From Schlesneria sp. (GTDB taxonomy: Bacteria > Planctomycetota > Planctomycetia > Planctomycetales > Planctomycetaceae): a stretch of DNA of 64,000 bases. Location: positions 83,892 to 147,891 of the forward strand of contig JAQGHU010000040.1 of the NCBI GenBank assembly GCA_028291515.1. Direction: 5' to 3'. The stretch's first letter is position 1; the number at the start of each line of letters is the position of its first letter. Positions 1 through 8,987 of this stretch are shown here, one piece after another. The translations under genes were made by a program, and so were the position numbers. Under the pieces are notes generated by a model. It ran no database searches. It saw nothing but the letters and a program-made list of their open reading frames with translations, and was not told the origin of the DNA.

Positions 1-524
1 CTCGCCTGCTTGGAGTCACGTGGTGCATGGCAGGCGTCAACCAGTCGTCGCACTTCGGCCGGATCGGTGATCTCAGACAACGTTCTTGCCCCTTCGGGCG
101 ACACACTGAGCACGAGAACCCGGCCGCCGCAGCGGACCAGATGAATGGCGACTTTCTGTTCGAGCGATCGCCGACCCAGCAATTCAACGGCCTCGACCGG
201 CAGACCGCGAGAAACGCCCAGATAGGGCTTTATCCAATAGGTCAGCGTGCCCAAAGCGGCAACGATCACAGACAAAGAGACGATCGTGGTCCAGAGTCCG
301 TCCGTCGCAGACGTACTTTTTCGTTGCGGCGTCGCAATGGAATCGCGGCCGCCGTTTCGTGGAGGAAGCTTAATGGACGTGGCGGGCTGTCGAGGTCCTT
401 CATTGAGATCATCGTCGGCGCAGGCGACTGCCGACAGCGATACCGCAAACGCGAGCAACATCACCAATCTCAATGGTGATTGCAGGTTATGGCTTCGCAA
501 CATCCTTGTCGCACTCAGCTTCAT
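1..524 (-). CDS. fliO: FliO-like flagellar biosynthesis protein (C-terminus cut by window edge)
   Basis: Translated by hand from the minus strand; no stop occurs before the window edge, so the C-terminus is missing. The protein has an N-terminal signal-like hydrophobic segment (about residues 20-37), a Ser/Thr/Pro-rich linker, one membrane segment (around TTIVSLSVIVAALGTLTYW) and then a small soluble domain containing VEAVELLGRRSLEQKVAIHL and VRCGGRVLVLSVSPEGARTL. This order and the 'LG.R..L..K..I.LV..GGR.LVLG' pattern are those of FliO, which helps build the FliP/Q/R export gate of the flagellar type III secretion system. Two in-frame ATGs exist, at 524 and 503; 524 gives a longer basic n-region and neither has a strong Shine-Dalgarno. 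Other flagellar genes presumably lie to the left. Assignment rests on the pattern only; FliO is a poorly conserved family. Confidence 0.7.
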   Translation of the reverse strand, partial: MKLSATRMLRSHNLQSPLRLVMLLAFAVSLSAVACADDDLNEGPRQPATSIKLPPRNGGRDSIATPQRKSTSATDGLWTTIVSLSVIVAALGTLTYWIKPYLGVSRGLPVEAVELLGRRSLEQKVAIHLVRCGGRVLVLSVSPEGARTLSEITDPAEVRRLVDACHAPRDSKQA

Positions 525-766
525 CCGTGACTAGCTCGCCCGTTTCCAAAGACATCCTGGTCGGCAGAATTTGCCGAAACTAGGGGGTCGATGAGATACC
601 TGGCGCGGCGAAAACGGGCAAGATCAGATTTGACAACCGATTTGGCCGGGATCAAATGCCAAGGGCTCTCCAAGGCAAGCGGCGGAGACGACCACTTCCT
701 CGGAGAGCCCTGGTAACACCAACCACTCACGACGGACGTTCGATTAATTAGCGGTTCGAGATTCGA

Positions 767-979
767 TCATCGGCTGAAAAACATTTGGCGCAGGGCGGCA
801 TTCTTACGCCGTTCCATTTCCATCAATCTTGCGAACGGCCCATCAGACTGCACGTTCTGAACTGCATAGCCGTTGCTGGGTTGAGCCGTGCTCGTGCGGA
901 TTCGGCGATTCGATGCTTCGCTGTCTGTACAAACCAAAGTCATAACGGCCAACGCGGCCAATGCGATAAGCTTTTGCAT
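767..979 (-). CDS. Small secreted protein, 70 aa, unknown function
   Basis: Short ORF with a clear signal peptide (MQKLIALAALAVMTLVC then an Ala-Ser cleavage region) and a charged mature part ending in RMFFSR with a Met/Glu/Arg-rich helix (LMEMERRKNAALRQ). An AAGGAG Shine-Dalgarno sits about 5 bases upstream of the ATG, which is the main reason to accept it as a gene. No domain recognised. It stands alone between the FliO gene and the sugar transferase. Its size and composition resemble the many small exported proteins of planctomycetes, but that is only a resemblance. Confidence 0.6.
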   Translation of the reverse strand: MQKLIALAALAVMTLVCTDSEASNRRIRTSTAQPSNGYAVQNVQSDGPFARLMEMERRKNAALRQMFFSR

Positions 980-1513
980 GCTGCTCCTTCATGGTCAGGA
1001 ATCAGGTGATTTCAATACGTCCAGGAAATACGGGCGAATCAGTCGACCAACACGGTTGTTGACGTCACGTTCAACAGTGCTGGCAGTACGCGAATCCACG
1101 ACGTGTCGACGACGTTGTGAACCCGGACTAGCCCATGACTGATTCTTCCGGCTCATTCGGCAAAAACTGCCGAAGCCCCTCTACACTAGTTTTCGACCAA
1201 CATCGCGGGGTGGATTGAATCGATGGGGTCATGTTTTGTTGAATCACCCAAGGTGTTTCCACCTGTGTGGACTGACCTCAAAGCGATGGATTTGGCTGCC
1301 AAGCAACATGGGTAAAGCATTCAGCTTGGGCGAACCGTCACGGCAAAAGCGGTCAATCCAAGCCTCGTAGCTCGTTGGAATCGATGCAATCGCTTTCTTC
1401 GAACCAGCAGTTCCCGTTCGCCGACAGGTCCGGAGGCAATTTGTCCGTGCAGCATGGGCTATGTTTGCATAGCGCGATCCCTGCGCTATCACTTAAACCG
1501 GCCGGAGCCACCG
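980..1513. other. Intergenic region without recognised gene
   Basis: Stretch between the small secreted protein and the sugar transferase. The open frames here lack both plausible start signals and protein-like composition. It should hold the promoters of both divergent neighbours, but I could not pick a convincing -35/-10 pair. No tRNA or strong hairpin seen. Confidence 0.5.
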
Positions 1514-2371
1514 ATGAGTGTCACTGTTGCAGAACCTGTTTCCGTACCTAAACCGCAAGATGGTGGATTTGCCGATCTGTTCGACCAGTACGTGGGCGAC
1601 ATGGATCTGCCTTCAACGGAGTGGTTTACCCGGCTCAAACTGGAACGACCGCGAAGAAATACGAAGTGTCTGGGTGAGACGACGCGGTTGCTGAAACGAG
1701 CCACTGATATCCTCATCGCTTCAATCCTGCTAGTCACACTTGCTCCTCTGATGCTGCTGGTGGCCGTCGCGGTTCGCCTGACATCGCGCGGACCGGTCAT
1801 CTTCAAGCAGACTCGCGTCGGATTGAATCTGCGTTCGAAGAAGACGGATCGACGTAGCAACATGGCAAATGCAGAGGCACCAAACGGTGTGGATCGCCGC
1901 GATCCCGATCGTGACCGCCGTCGAGATCAAGGCTACGGCAAGCCGTTTACGCTCTATAAGTTCCGGACGATGAAAGTCGATGCGGAAAAGCACGGCGCTC
2001 AGTTCGCTGTGAAAGGCGATCCGCGGGTCACATGCATCGGTCGCTTCATGCGAAAGACGCGACTAGATGAACTTCCCCAGTTGTGGAACGTCCTACGTGG
2101 CGAGATGTCGCTGGTCGGACCGCGCCCGGAACGTCCCGAATTCATCGAGACGCTGTCTTCTGAGATTCCCAACTACATAAATAGATTGGGGTTAAAGCCA
2201 GGGCTGACAGGGCTGGCGCAGATCATCAATGGTTATGACAACAATATCGAGAGCTTCAGGCGCAAGGTGAATCTGGATCTGATGTATCTCCAGAACTGCT
2301 GTTTCTGGAATGATTGCAAGATCCTGTTTCGCACGATTCGCGTTGTCTTAACAGGCAGCGGCGCGCTTTAG
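1514..2371 (+). CDS. Bacterial sugar transferase (polyprenyl-phosphate hexose-1-phosphate transferase type)
   Basis: 285 aa. This family transfers a hexose-1-phosphate from a nucleotide sugar to undecaprenyl phosphate at the inner membrane, starting exopolysaccharide or O-antigen repeat units. Visible family marks: [20 protein letters not shown] membrane hairpin (about 61-90), FKQTRVGLN (97-105), FTLYKFRTM (145-153), [24 protein letters not shown] (182-205, broken here by the KT preceding) and the closing GLTGLAQI. Only the C-terminal catalytic domain is present (no multi-TM WbaP/WcaJ N-terminus). An Arg/Asp-rich insert (about 106-142) separates RVGLN from the KFRTM motif. I start at the ATG with GGAG 8 bases upstream; the open frame continues further up but as poor sequence. 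No glycosyltransferase neighbours are visible, so the polysaccharide is unknown. Confidence 0.87.
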   Translation: MSVTVAEPVSVPKPQDGGFADLFDQYVGDMDLPSTEWFTRLKLERPRRNTKCLGETTRLLKRATDILIASILLVTLAPLMLLVAVAVRLTSRGPVIFKQTRVGLNLRSKKTDRRSNMANAEAPNGVDRRDPDRDRRRDQGYGKPFTLYKFRTMKVDAEKHGAQFAVKGDPRVTCIGRFMRKTRLDELPQLWNVLRGEMSLVGPRPERPEFIETLSSEIPNYINRLGLKPGLTGLAQIINGYDNNIESFRRKVNLDLMYLQNCCFWNDCKILFRTIRVVLTGSGAL

Positions 2372-2395
2372 AGCGGAATCGAAGCTGAAAAATGA

Positions 2396-2428
2396 CATCG
2401 GGCTGGCAATCGCCAGCCCGATGTTTTT
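2396..2428. terminator. Bidirectional rho-independent terminator between sugar transferase and serA
   Basis: A perfect 12-bp stem (2396-2407 with 2412-2423) closes a 4-base loop and is followed by TTTTTCTTT on the plus strand. On the minus strand the stem is followed by TCATTTTTC. It lies between two convergent genes and can end both transcripts. Confidence 0.9.
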
Positions 2429-2434
2429 CTTTGC

Positions 2435-4072
2435 TTAGCGGCAAACCAGCCAGGGCAACGGTTCACCTGCACGTGGCAGTTTCACCAGTTCCACGCCAGT
2501 GACCGCAGGATTCTTCGCCACTTCGGCCAACGTCGCAGCATCGGGTTCGTTATCGAGGTTCAGCACGGCGATCGCATCGCCACCTTGCTCGTTGCGCTCT
2601 CGTCCCAACGCCATGTGGGCAATGTTGACGTTTCGTTGGCCGCAGACGGTGCCGATATAGCCGATGACACCGGGACGATCGATGTGCCGATAGAGCAGCA
2701 GCAACCCATCGAGATAGGCATCGAGATGGAACTGATCGAGCCGCACCAGTCGCAAGAATTGCTTCCCGAAAATCGTCCCGGCAGCGGTGATTTCGCCGTT
2801 GTCGGTCACGATCGTCGCGGAGACTAATGTCGAGAAATCGCCGGTTTCGTTCGACAACTCTTCCTTGATCTCGATGCCGCGTTCCTTGGCGAGCAAGTCG
2901 GCATTGACGATATTCACATCCTCGGCCATCGCATTCATCAACAGTCCAGACGCAAAAGCGCTGGCGATCAACTGCGTTTTCATCGAAGCGGCTTCGCCCC
3001 GGAAGTTCAACGTCGCCTTACGAACCCCGCCACCCTTGTTGAGTTGAGCAAGCAGCAACCCGAGTCGTCGACCAAGATCCAGATAGGGCTGAATCACGGC
3101 CATCTCGGCGGCTGAGACCGGCACCATGTTCATGGCATGGCGAACTTCGTTTCGCAACAAGAAGCCAGTAATGATTTCGACGGCTTCGATCGAGACCATT
3201 TCCTGGGCTTCTTCGGTGGAAGCACCCAGATGCGGTGTCGACAAGATCTGCGGCGTTTGTGCCAGGGTCCAGTCTTTCGGTGGCTCATCAACGAAGACAT
3301 CCAGTGCCGCACCGGCGACATGTCCAGACTGGATCGCTGCCTGCAATGCTGCTTCGTCGATCAAGCCGCCGCGAGCTCCGTTGATCAGCCGGACTCCCTT
3401 TTTCATCTTCGCGATGCGTTCAGCATTGATCAGTCCGCGAGTTTCTGCGGTCATCGGCGTATGAAGGGTCAGAAAATCGCACTTTCCAACCAGATCATCG
3501 ATATCGCGATAGAGTTCGATCCCTTCATTGCGAGCCCGTTCCTCTGATAGGAACGGATCGTATCCCAGGACCTTCATCTCGAATGCGAGGCAGCGACGGG
3601 CGACGGTCAATCCAATTCGGCCAAGACCGATCACGGCAATGGACTTTCCGGCCAGTTGGGTTCCCGTGAAGCTCTTTTTGTCCCATTTTCCGGCCTTCAT
3701 TGAGGCAGCAGCCGGTGCGATGTTGCGAGCCATGGACAGCAGCAACGCCATCGCATGCTCGGCGGTCGAGGTGGTATTTCCCGCCGGGGTGTTCATCACG
3801 ACGATTCCCTCCCGGGTCGCCGCGGGGAGATCGATATTATCGACGCCAACACCGGCTCGCACGATCACCTTCAGGCGTGGCTGATCTTTCAGCACTGCCG
3901 GGGTAAGCGTCGTGGCACTGCGAATGATAATTCCATCCGCCTCTTTCAGGTATTCGCGAACCTGTTCCGGGGTGTGCTTTCCGCTACGGACATCGACCTC
4001 AATGCCAGGGATGTCTTGCAACATGGCCAGTGCGGATTTGGACAAATCATCAGTAATAAGGACTCGGTACAT
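2435..4072 (-). CDS. serA: D-3-phosphoglycerate dehydrogenase
   Basis: 545 aa, the long form of SerA, which oxidises 3-phosphoglycerate with NAD+ in the first step of serine synthesis. Visible: NAD-binding GLGRIG at 149-154, the substrate/catalytic set Arg234 (in GARGG), Glu263 (in VDEPP) and His281 (in STPHLGAST), then an intervening regulatory domain and a C-terminal ACT domain starting around IDRPGVIGYIG. The start chosen is the ATG giving MYRVLITDDLS, which matches the family N-terminus; the frame stays open 46 codons further up but that part is low-quality sequence. Divergent from ispH, convergent with the sugar transferase. Ordinary housekeeping gene with all key residues intact. Confidence 0.97.
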   Translation of the reverse strand: MYRVLITDDLSKSALAMLQDIPGIEVDVRSGKHTPEQVREYLKEADGIIIRSATTLTPAVLKDQPRLKVIVRAGVGVDNIDLPAATREGIVVMNTPAGNTTSTAEHAMALLLSMARNIAPAAASMKAGKWDKKSFTGTQLAGKSIAVIGLGRIGLTVARRCLAFEMKVLGYDPFLSEERARNEGIELYRDIDDLVGKCDFLTLHTPMTAETRGLINAERIAKMKKGVRLINGARGGLIDEAALQAAIQSGHVAGAALDVFVDEPPKDWTLAQTPQILSTPHLGASTEEAQEMVSIEAVEIITGFLLRNEVRHAMNMVPVSAAEMAVIQPYLDLGRRLGLLLAQLNKGGGVRKATLNFRGEAASMKTQLIASAFASGLLMNAMAEDVNIVNADLLAKERGIEIKEELSNETGDFSTLVSATIVTDNGEITAAGTIFGKQFLRLVRLDQFHLDAYLDGLLLLYRHIDRPGVIGYIGTVCGQRNVNIAHMALGRERNEQGGDAIAVLNLDNEPDAATLAEVAKNPAVTGVELVKLPRAGEPLPWLVCR

Positions 4073-4390
4073 AATAAATCGACTGATTGATGCCTGGAGG
4101 GTATTGAAACAGGCAGCGCACCGCTGCCGCGACCCCGAAATGCCTGCAATTGGCGGGTCACCTTTGGCCAAGAGCATACGCGGCAGAACTGGATGGGCCA
4201 AGTGTGACACGGGATTCCGAAGACCGGTGCATCAATGTTGACCGTTTCGTAATTCAGGAACGAGACCGCAATTGATTTTGAGAAGTGGGGAACTTCCAAA
4301 ATGGTTTCCGCGCAGGATTCGGCGTGCCAGCAACTTCTGCTAGAATCCATTGGCGGAAAAACGACAACCGAGAATGGAGTTCTGATTCGA
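4073..4390. other. Divergent promoter region serA/ispH
   Basis: About 320 bases between the two divergent starts. It must carry both promoters. I see no convincing consensus boxes or operator-like dyads. ORFs that cross it extend antisense into serA or upstream of ispH and are not protein-like. Confidence 0.5.
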
Positions 4391-5332
4391 ATGAAGATCA
4401 TCCTGGCGAATCCACGGGGATTCTGTGCTGGCGTCAATATGGCGATTGAATGCCTGGATAAAGCCATTTCGATGTTCGGATCGAACATTTATGTCTATCA
4501 CGAAATCGTCCACAACAAGTATGTGGTCGAACGCTTTACGCAGCAGGGCGTCAAGTTTGTCAACGAGATTGCCGAGGTTCCCCCCGGCTCAATCTTGTTG
4601 TACTCAGCTCATGGTGTCTCCCCGGAGATTCGCGAGCAGTCCCGCAAGCGAGATCTGCGGACGATTGATGCCACGTGTCCGTTGGTGACAAAAGTGCATT
4701 TGGAAGCCGTTCGCTACGCTCGCGATGGCTATCACATCATCCTGATCGGCCATGAGGGGCATGATGAGGTCATTGGTACGATGGGTGAGGCCCCGGCCAG
4801 CATCACGCTGGTCGAGACGCCTGAGGAAGTTGCCAATCTCCAGTTCCCTGACGAAGCCAAGATCGCGTATTTGACTCAAACAACCTTGAGCGTAGACGAG
4901 GCGGGCCGGGTGATCGCGGCCCTCCGAAGTCGGTATCCGAAAATCGATAGTCCTCCGAAAGAAGACATTTGCTACGCGACTACCAACCGACAGGACGCGG
5001 TCAAGCAACTGGCAAAGGAAGCCGACGTCGTACTGGTGCTTGGCAGTCAAAACAGTTCCAACAGCCGAAGGCTGAAAGAAATTGGAGCATCGTTCGAGAA
5101 GAAAGCCTTCTTGATCGATGGAGCCAATGAACTGCGTCACGAGTGGTTTGAGGGTGTGAACTGTGTACTCGTGACGGCCGGGGCGAGTGCTCCCGATGTT
5201 GTCGTCCAAGATTGCATTGACTGGCTGGTTCGCGAATACGGAGCAACGTTAGAGGAAGTCACAACCCGAGAGGAGCACGTGTCATTTCCGCTGCCGAAAG
5301 AGTTGCGTATCCTGCAGTCAGCAGGGCATTAG
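4391..5332 (+). CDS. ispH: 4-hydroxy-3-methylbut-2-enyl diphosphate reductase
   Basis: 313 aa. Last enzyme of the MEP isoprenoid pathway, a [4Fe-4S] protein reducing HMBPP to IPP and DMAPP. The three cluster cysteines are present at Cys12 (PRGFCAGV), Cys96 (DATCPLV) and Cys194 (DICYATTNRQ), with substrate residues His41, His74, His124 and Glu126 (GHEGHDE) and the GSQNSSNS diphosphate-binding motif. Start chosen at ATG with the family N-terminus MKIILANPRGF; a GGAG lies 11 bases upstream, and the 30 extra codons upstream do not look like family sequence. dxr, another gene of the same pathway, is in this window at 42116 but not linked. Confidence 0.97.
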   Translation: MKIILANPRGFCAGVNMAIECLDKAISMFGSNIYVYHEIVHNKYVVERFTQQGVKFVNEIAEVPPGSILLYSAHGVSPEIREQSRKRDLRTIDATCPLVTKVHLEAVRYARDGYHIILIGHEGHDEVIGTMGEAPASITLVETPEEVANLQFPDEAKIAYLTQTTLSVDEAGRVIAALRSRYPKIDSPPKEDICYATTNRQDAVKQLAKEADVVLVLGSQNSSNSRRLKEIGASFEKKAFLIDGANELRHEWFEGVNCVLVTAGASAPDVVVQDCIDWLVREYGATLEEVTTREEHVSFPLPKELRILQSAGH

Positions 5333-5541
5333 CGTCCGGAGAAGGCAACTCGGGGATGTTCAGTTGCGACGACTAACGAACCGCGGGAAACGATTCTCGC
5401 CTTGCCGGGTTTTGAATCCGGTGGTTCAATACCGCACGATTTGGAAATGCTGATGCGGTTCTTGAGATGGGAACCGTATCTCGATGCTCGTCGTTGGCAC
5501 GACGGCGACATCGTGACGGGTGAATATCAAGGAGTCCATGG

Positions 5542-6960
5542 ATGGACATGCTGGTGGTACGTGGTGGTCACTCACTTCGTGGAGCGGTGACGATCGGCGG
5601 AGCCAAAAACGCCGCCCTGCCGATCATGGCCGCGTCTCTTGTCGCTGAGGGAACGACCGTCCTGCATGGCATTCCCGATCTGGTCGACGTGACGACATTG
5701 TCGCACGTCCTCCGCTCGCTGGGGGCTCGAGTCGCTCGGCGGATCGATGGTGCCATCGAGATCACTGTCGAAGATCAGCAGCCTTGCCTGGCGGACTATG
5801 AACTTGTCCGTCGAATGCGAGCCAGTGTCTGCGTGCTGGGTCCGCTACTGGCTCGTCGTAAGCGTGCGCGCGTCTCTTTACCTGGGGGCTGTAATATCGG
5901 CCACCGACCGATCGATTTGCATCTGAAAGGTCTTCGAGCTCTGGGGGCTGAGATCACGATCGAACGCGGATACGTCTTTGCGCGCGCCGATCGATTGCGC
6001 GGCACCGACATTTACTTGGGGGGGGCGTTCGGAAGTACGGTCACCGGAACTTGCAACGTAATGTCAGCCGCAGTTCTGGCTGAAGGAGTCACCCGCATTT
6101 CTGCGGCAGCCTGCGAGCCCGAAGTTGTTGATCTCGGAAAAATGCTGAATGCGATGGGGGCCCGAATCGAAGGATTGGGAACGCCTCTACTGCTGATCGA
6201 AGGCGTTAAGCATCTTGATTCTGTGGAACACACGGTGATTCCAGATCGCATCGAAGCGGCCACGATCATGATCGCCGCCGCTATGACGAAGGGAGAACTC
6301 ATTCTCGAAAACGTGTGCGCAGACCACTTGGCTGCCGTCACGGATGTAGTGCGCTCAACTGGTGCCATCGTCGAATTCTGTGATTCGCAGGCGATCGTTC
6401 GTGCCACCAAAGCACCACGGCCCGTCGATGTCACGGCTCTACCATATCCCGGAGTTCCCACCGACGTTCAAGCTCCAGTGACCGCTTTGCTCGCATTGGC
6501 CGATGGCATCAGCATCGTGACGGACAAAGTGTTCCCTGATCGGTTTATGCACATCCCCGAATTGATGCGACTGGGGGCAAATATCCGGCGCGAAGGGGCG
6601 AGTGCGATTATCAGTGGAACTAATCGACTCAGCGGAGCGTGTGTGATGGCGTCGGATCTACGAGCGAGTGCAGCGTTGCTGCTCGCTGCGATGGCCGCTG
6701 ACGGCGAGTCGATTATTCGCCGCGTCTATCATCTGGACCGTGGATACGAGCGACTCGAACGAAAGCTTAATGCGGTTGGGGCCGAGATCTTGCGTGTTGT
6801 CGATGATCCAGCCAACATGCCCGACAGCCTGCAGCTTTCGATGGATGATCAGTCGACTCCATCAATCGATTCCAGCGACACGCCACCCCCGCCAAAATTC
6901 CTGCGACATCACGAGTTCAGCAAGGGTGGCGAAAAGCGAGAAACCAACTCGCGCCCCTGA
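5542..6960 (+). CDS. murA: UDP-N-acetylglucosamine 1-carboxyvinyltransferase
   Basis: 472 aa. Adds enolpyruvate from PEP to UDP-GlcNAc, the first committed step of peptidoglycan synthesis in the cytoplasm. Lys22 (GGAKNAALP), the active-site Cys117 ([11 protein letters not shown]) with Arg122, and the PTDVQAP aspartate are all present, so it should be active and fosfomycin-sensitive in principle (Cys not replaced by Asp). AAGGAG lies 7 bases upstream of the ATG. About 45 residues longer than E. coli MurA because of a Ser/Pro-rich charged C-terminal tail (after about residue 428) ending in [12 protein letters not shown]; this tail looks disordered. With PBP1C at 18966 it shows that this organism makes peptidoglycan. 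Confidence 0.95.
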   Translation: MDMLVVRGGHSLRGAVTIGGAKNAALPIMAASLVAEGTTVLHGIPDLVDVTTLSHVLRSLGARVARRIDGAIEITVEDQQPCLADYELVRRMRASVCVLGPLLARRKRARVSLPGGCNIGHRPIDLHLKGLRALGAEITIERGYVFARADRLRGTDIYLGGAFGSTVTGTCNVMSAAVLAEGVTRISAAACEPEVVDLGKMLNAMGARIEGLGTPLLLIEGVKHLDSVEHTVIPDRIEAATIMIAAAMTKGELILENVCADHLAAVTDVVRSTGAIVEFCDSQAIVRATKAPRPVDVTALPYPGVPTDVQAPVTALLALADGISIVTDKVFPDRFMHIPELMRLGANIRREGASAIISGTNRLSGACVMASDLRASAALLLAAMAADGESIIRRVYHLDRGYERLERKLNAVGAEILRVVDDPANMPDSLQLSMDDQSTPSIDSSDTPPPPKFLRHHEFSKGGEKRETNSRP

Positions 6961-7018
6961 ATCTGGGCTCGAGATGGCTTCCCGCATGGACTATCGAACT
7001 GTCTTGTCACTTAGTCGA

Positions 7019-8611
7019 TCAAGGCACATTCACCTCGGTCTGCTTGATAATCGCATTGCCCAGCAAGGTAACAACGTCACTTCCTGCGCCGCCGTCGATC
7101 GACAGCAATGTATAGATGGAGTTGTACAGGAAGCTGGCGGTGTCATTGCCGTCACCCAAGGCGAGGGTGATCGTCGAGCTGAAGAACGAGTTGAAAGTAA
7201 TCGTATCGTCCCCTGCACCCATGTTGGCGTTAACTGCGTATCGCAGCTTACCAACCTCCAATGCGACCCCAGTCGAAGAACCGTTAACGATAGTTGAGGT
7301 ATCGCCGGGGACAATGGTGACCGTCGCACCAGTGAAGACTCCGGACACCTTGGTCTGCTTGTATGTCATTGTGATGTTATTTGGCTGAGCATCACCCGTG
7401 ATCGTCAAGATGCCATTGGCAAACGAAGCGGTCACCATTGGCGGCGGTGGCGGCGTGTAGTTGGTGAACAGTTGCGTCAGCGGCACTCCATTTGGCACGC
7501 CCAGGCCAGTACACGCGTCGGCACCGATTGCTGCGCTATATCCGCCGTTCGAACCTTTCGTGATGTCCACAAATGCTTTGGGGTTCTTCCACAGCGTTGG
7601 AGAGACAAACCCTAATTTCTTGCCGAATGCGGCGAACAGGCCGGAATATAGCGGTGACACGCCGCTCGTGCCGCCGACTTGAGATTCAAAACCCCAGGAA
7701 ACGATGAGCATTCCAGTATTTGGATCGGCGCAGGCCGAAATATCGGGGACCATTCTCCCCAATCCTGCAGGAGCTTTGGGGGCGTTCAACTGGAATGACT
7801 GAACAGGGAAAATGGACGAGAACCCGCCGCCCGTTCCTGAATCATTCTGGAAGCCATCACCCCAGACTGTTTCCGTGGTTTTCGTCTTGTTTGTGCCACC
7901 ACAGGCGATGATATGGGGGCACGCTGCCGGCACGTCAACGTTGTTGCCAACCGAGTCATCACCCGAGCTATCGTCACCAGCCGCTGCAAAGATCGCCATA
8001 CCGCTGGCTGCGGCGGCGATCGCCGCATTTTCCACGATCTGCGCCGAACCTGGTGCCTGCTGTTTCCAGACGGCTTCTGAAGCACCCCAACTGATCGAAA
8101 GGACATCGCACTTGGCCGCAACCGCCGCTTCAATCACTGACTTGAAAGAGGCATCACTGTTCTGTGCGAAGAAAACCTTGATCGTCGGCATCGTTCCCGT
8201 CGCGTAATAGTAGCTTGCCGCTGCGGCTTCGATATCGAGAGCGACTTCCGTATCGGCTTGGAAATCGACCCCGTAATCATTCGTGGTGCCATCGACATTC
8301 ACATCGGTCACCTGAATTGGGGGAAGATTGTTCCTGGCCGAGAACAGATCCAGATCGTCCTGACTCCACCCGCCGCCCAGTTCCAGAATCCCAATGACAC
8401 CGCCACCTGGCAAGCCAGTCGGAAAGTTATAGGCCTTGCAGAGTTGAGACACTCTCCAGACTGCACTGCCAGCATTCGCAGTATTCCGATTGATGATGAC
8501 ATAGGGACGCGATTTCACCCGCGTTGCTGCTTCGCCAAGATTACAGGTTCCCACCAATACCGCGAGAGCGCCGAGCGCTCGGCAGAAGGTACGAAATCGC
8601 AGACTCGTCAT
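7019..8611 (-). CDS. Secreted S53 (sedolisin/kumamolisin-like) serine peptidase with C-terminal repeat module
   Basis: 530 aa. Signal peptide at 1-29, then directly the S53 catalytic domain (about 35-385), a Pro-rich linker (TPPPPP, 386-391) and a C-terminal module (about 393-530). The S53 catalytic set is visible: Glu122 and Asp126 in TEVALDIE, oxyanion Asp213 in AAGDDSSGDD, and Ser316 in GGTSGVSP; the calcium-site motifs FVDITKG and GADACTGLG are also present. Unlike kumamolisin there is no long N-terminal propeptide. The C-terminal module contains RTX-like Gly/Asp motifs (GAGDDTI, GDGNDTA, GGAGSDVV) and is shared with the next gene. Start set at the ATG giving the signal peptide; the open frame begins 11 codons earlier at a TTG. 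Expected to act outside the cytoplasm as an acid endopeptidase. Confidence 0.88.
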   Translation of the reverse strand: MTSLRFRTFCRALGALAVLVGTCNLGEAATRVKSRPYVIINRNTANAGSAVWRVSQLCKAYNFPTGLPGGGVIGILELGGGWSQDDLDLFSARNNLPPIQVTDVNVDGTTNDYGVDFQADTEVALDIEAAAASYYYATGTMPTIKVFFAQNSDASFKSVIEAAVAAKCDVLSISWGASEAVWKQQAPGSAQIVENAAIAAAASGMAIFAAAGDDSSGDDSVGNNVDVPAACPHIIACGGTNKTKTTETVWGDGFQNDSGTGGGFSSIFPVQSFQLNAPKAPAGLGRMVPDISACADPNTGMLIVSWGFESQVGGTSGVSPLYSGLFAAFGKKLGFVSPTLWKNPKAFVDITKGSNGGYSAAIGADACTGLGVPNGVPLTQLFTNYTPPPPPMVTASFANGILTITGDAQPNNITMTYKQTKVSGVFTGATVTIVPGDTSTIVNGSSTGVALEVGKLRYAVNANMGAGDDTITFNSFFSSTITLALGDGNDTASFLYNSIYTLLSIDGGAGSDVVTLLGNAIIKQTEVNVP

Positions 8612-8987
8612 GTGGAGGCCCTTATAGCGATGGCACTGGAGCAAGAGGCAGCAGACCGCAGAAATTTTCCCCTCGATAGAAGTTGATCATGTAACCGAGA
8701 AAGCGGGCCGGATTCCTTATCGGCTGCTACCAACTTCGTAAGACAAGCGATCCCCGAAGTCGAATTTGTGGCCTCACGTTGCGAATCTCGTCGTCATCGA
8801 TGCGAAAACTTTCGCTACTGTCAGCATCGAAGGGGGGCCACCAGTGAAATGGTGAAGAGTGTCGAGACGACAGGCTGTCACGACGTTGCATGCCGCCTTG
8901 GCTGATGATGCTCGTACGAAATGAAAGAAGCCACCTCGCACTTTAATGCGAGATGGCTTGCGAGAACGCGAGCAATAGGTCCAGGCC
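8612..8987. other. Intergenic region between the two module-sharing genes
   Basis: Holds the upstream region of the S53 gene and the terminator of the kelch-like gene (8928-8959). No gene seen; no repeat copy of the shared module remains here. Confidence 0.5.
8928..8959 (-). terminator. Hairpin downstream of kelch-like gene
   Basis: Stem of 13 positions (8928-8940 with 8947-8959) with one C-A mismatch and a 6-base loop, 28 bases past the stop of the minus-strand kelch-like gene. The following minus-strand bases, TTCATTTCG, are moderately T-rich, so it is a plausible but imperfect intrinsic terminator. Confidence 0.6.

Noticed and set aside
3946..4488. 180-codon minus-strand ORF across the serA-ispH gap
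   Set aside because: It overlaps the starts of both genes, has no signal or domain and a shadow-like composition.
5333..5541. Possible tRNA-like stretch with a GGTTCAAT element near 5421
   Set aside because: No cloverleaf can be folded around it; no acceptor stem pairs.
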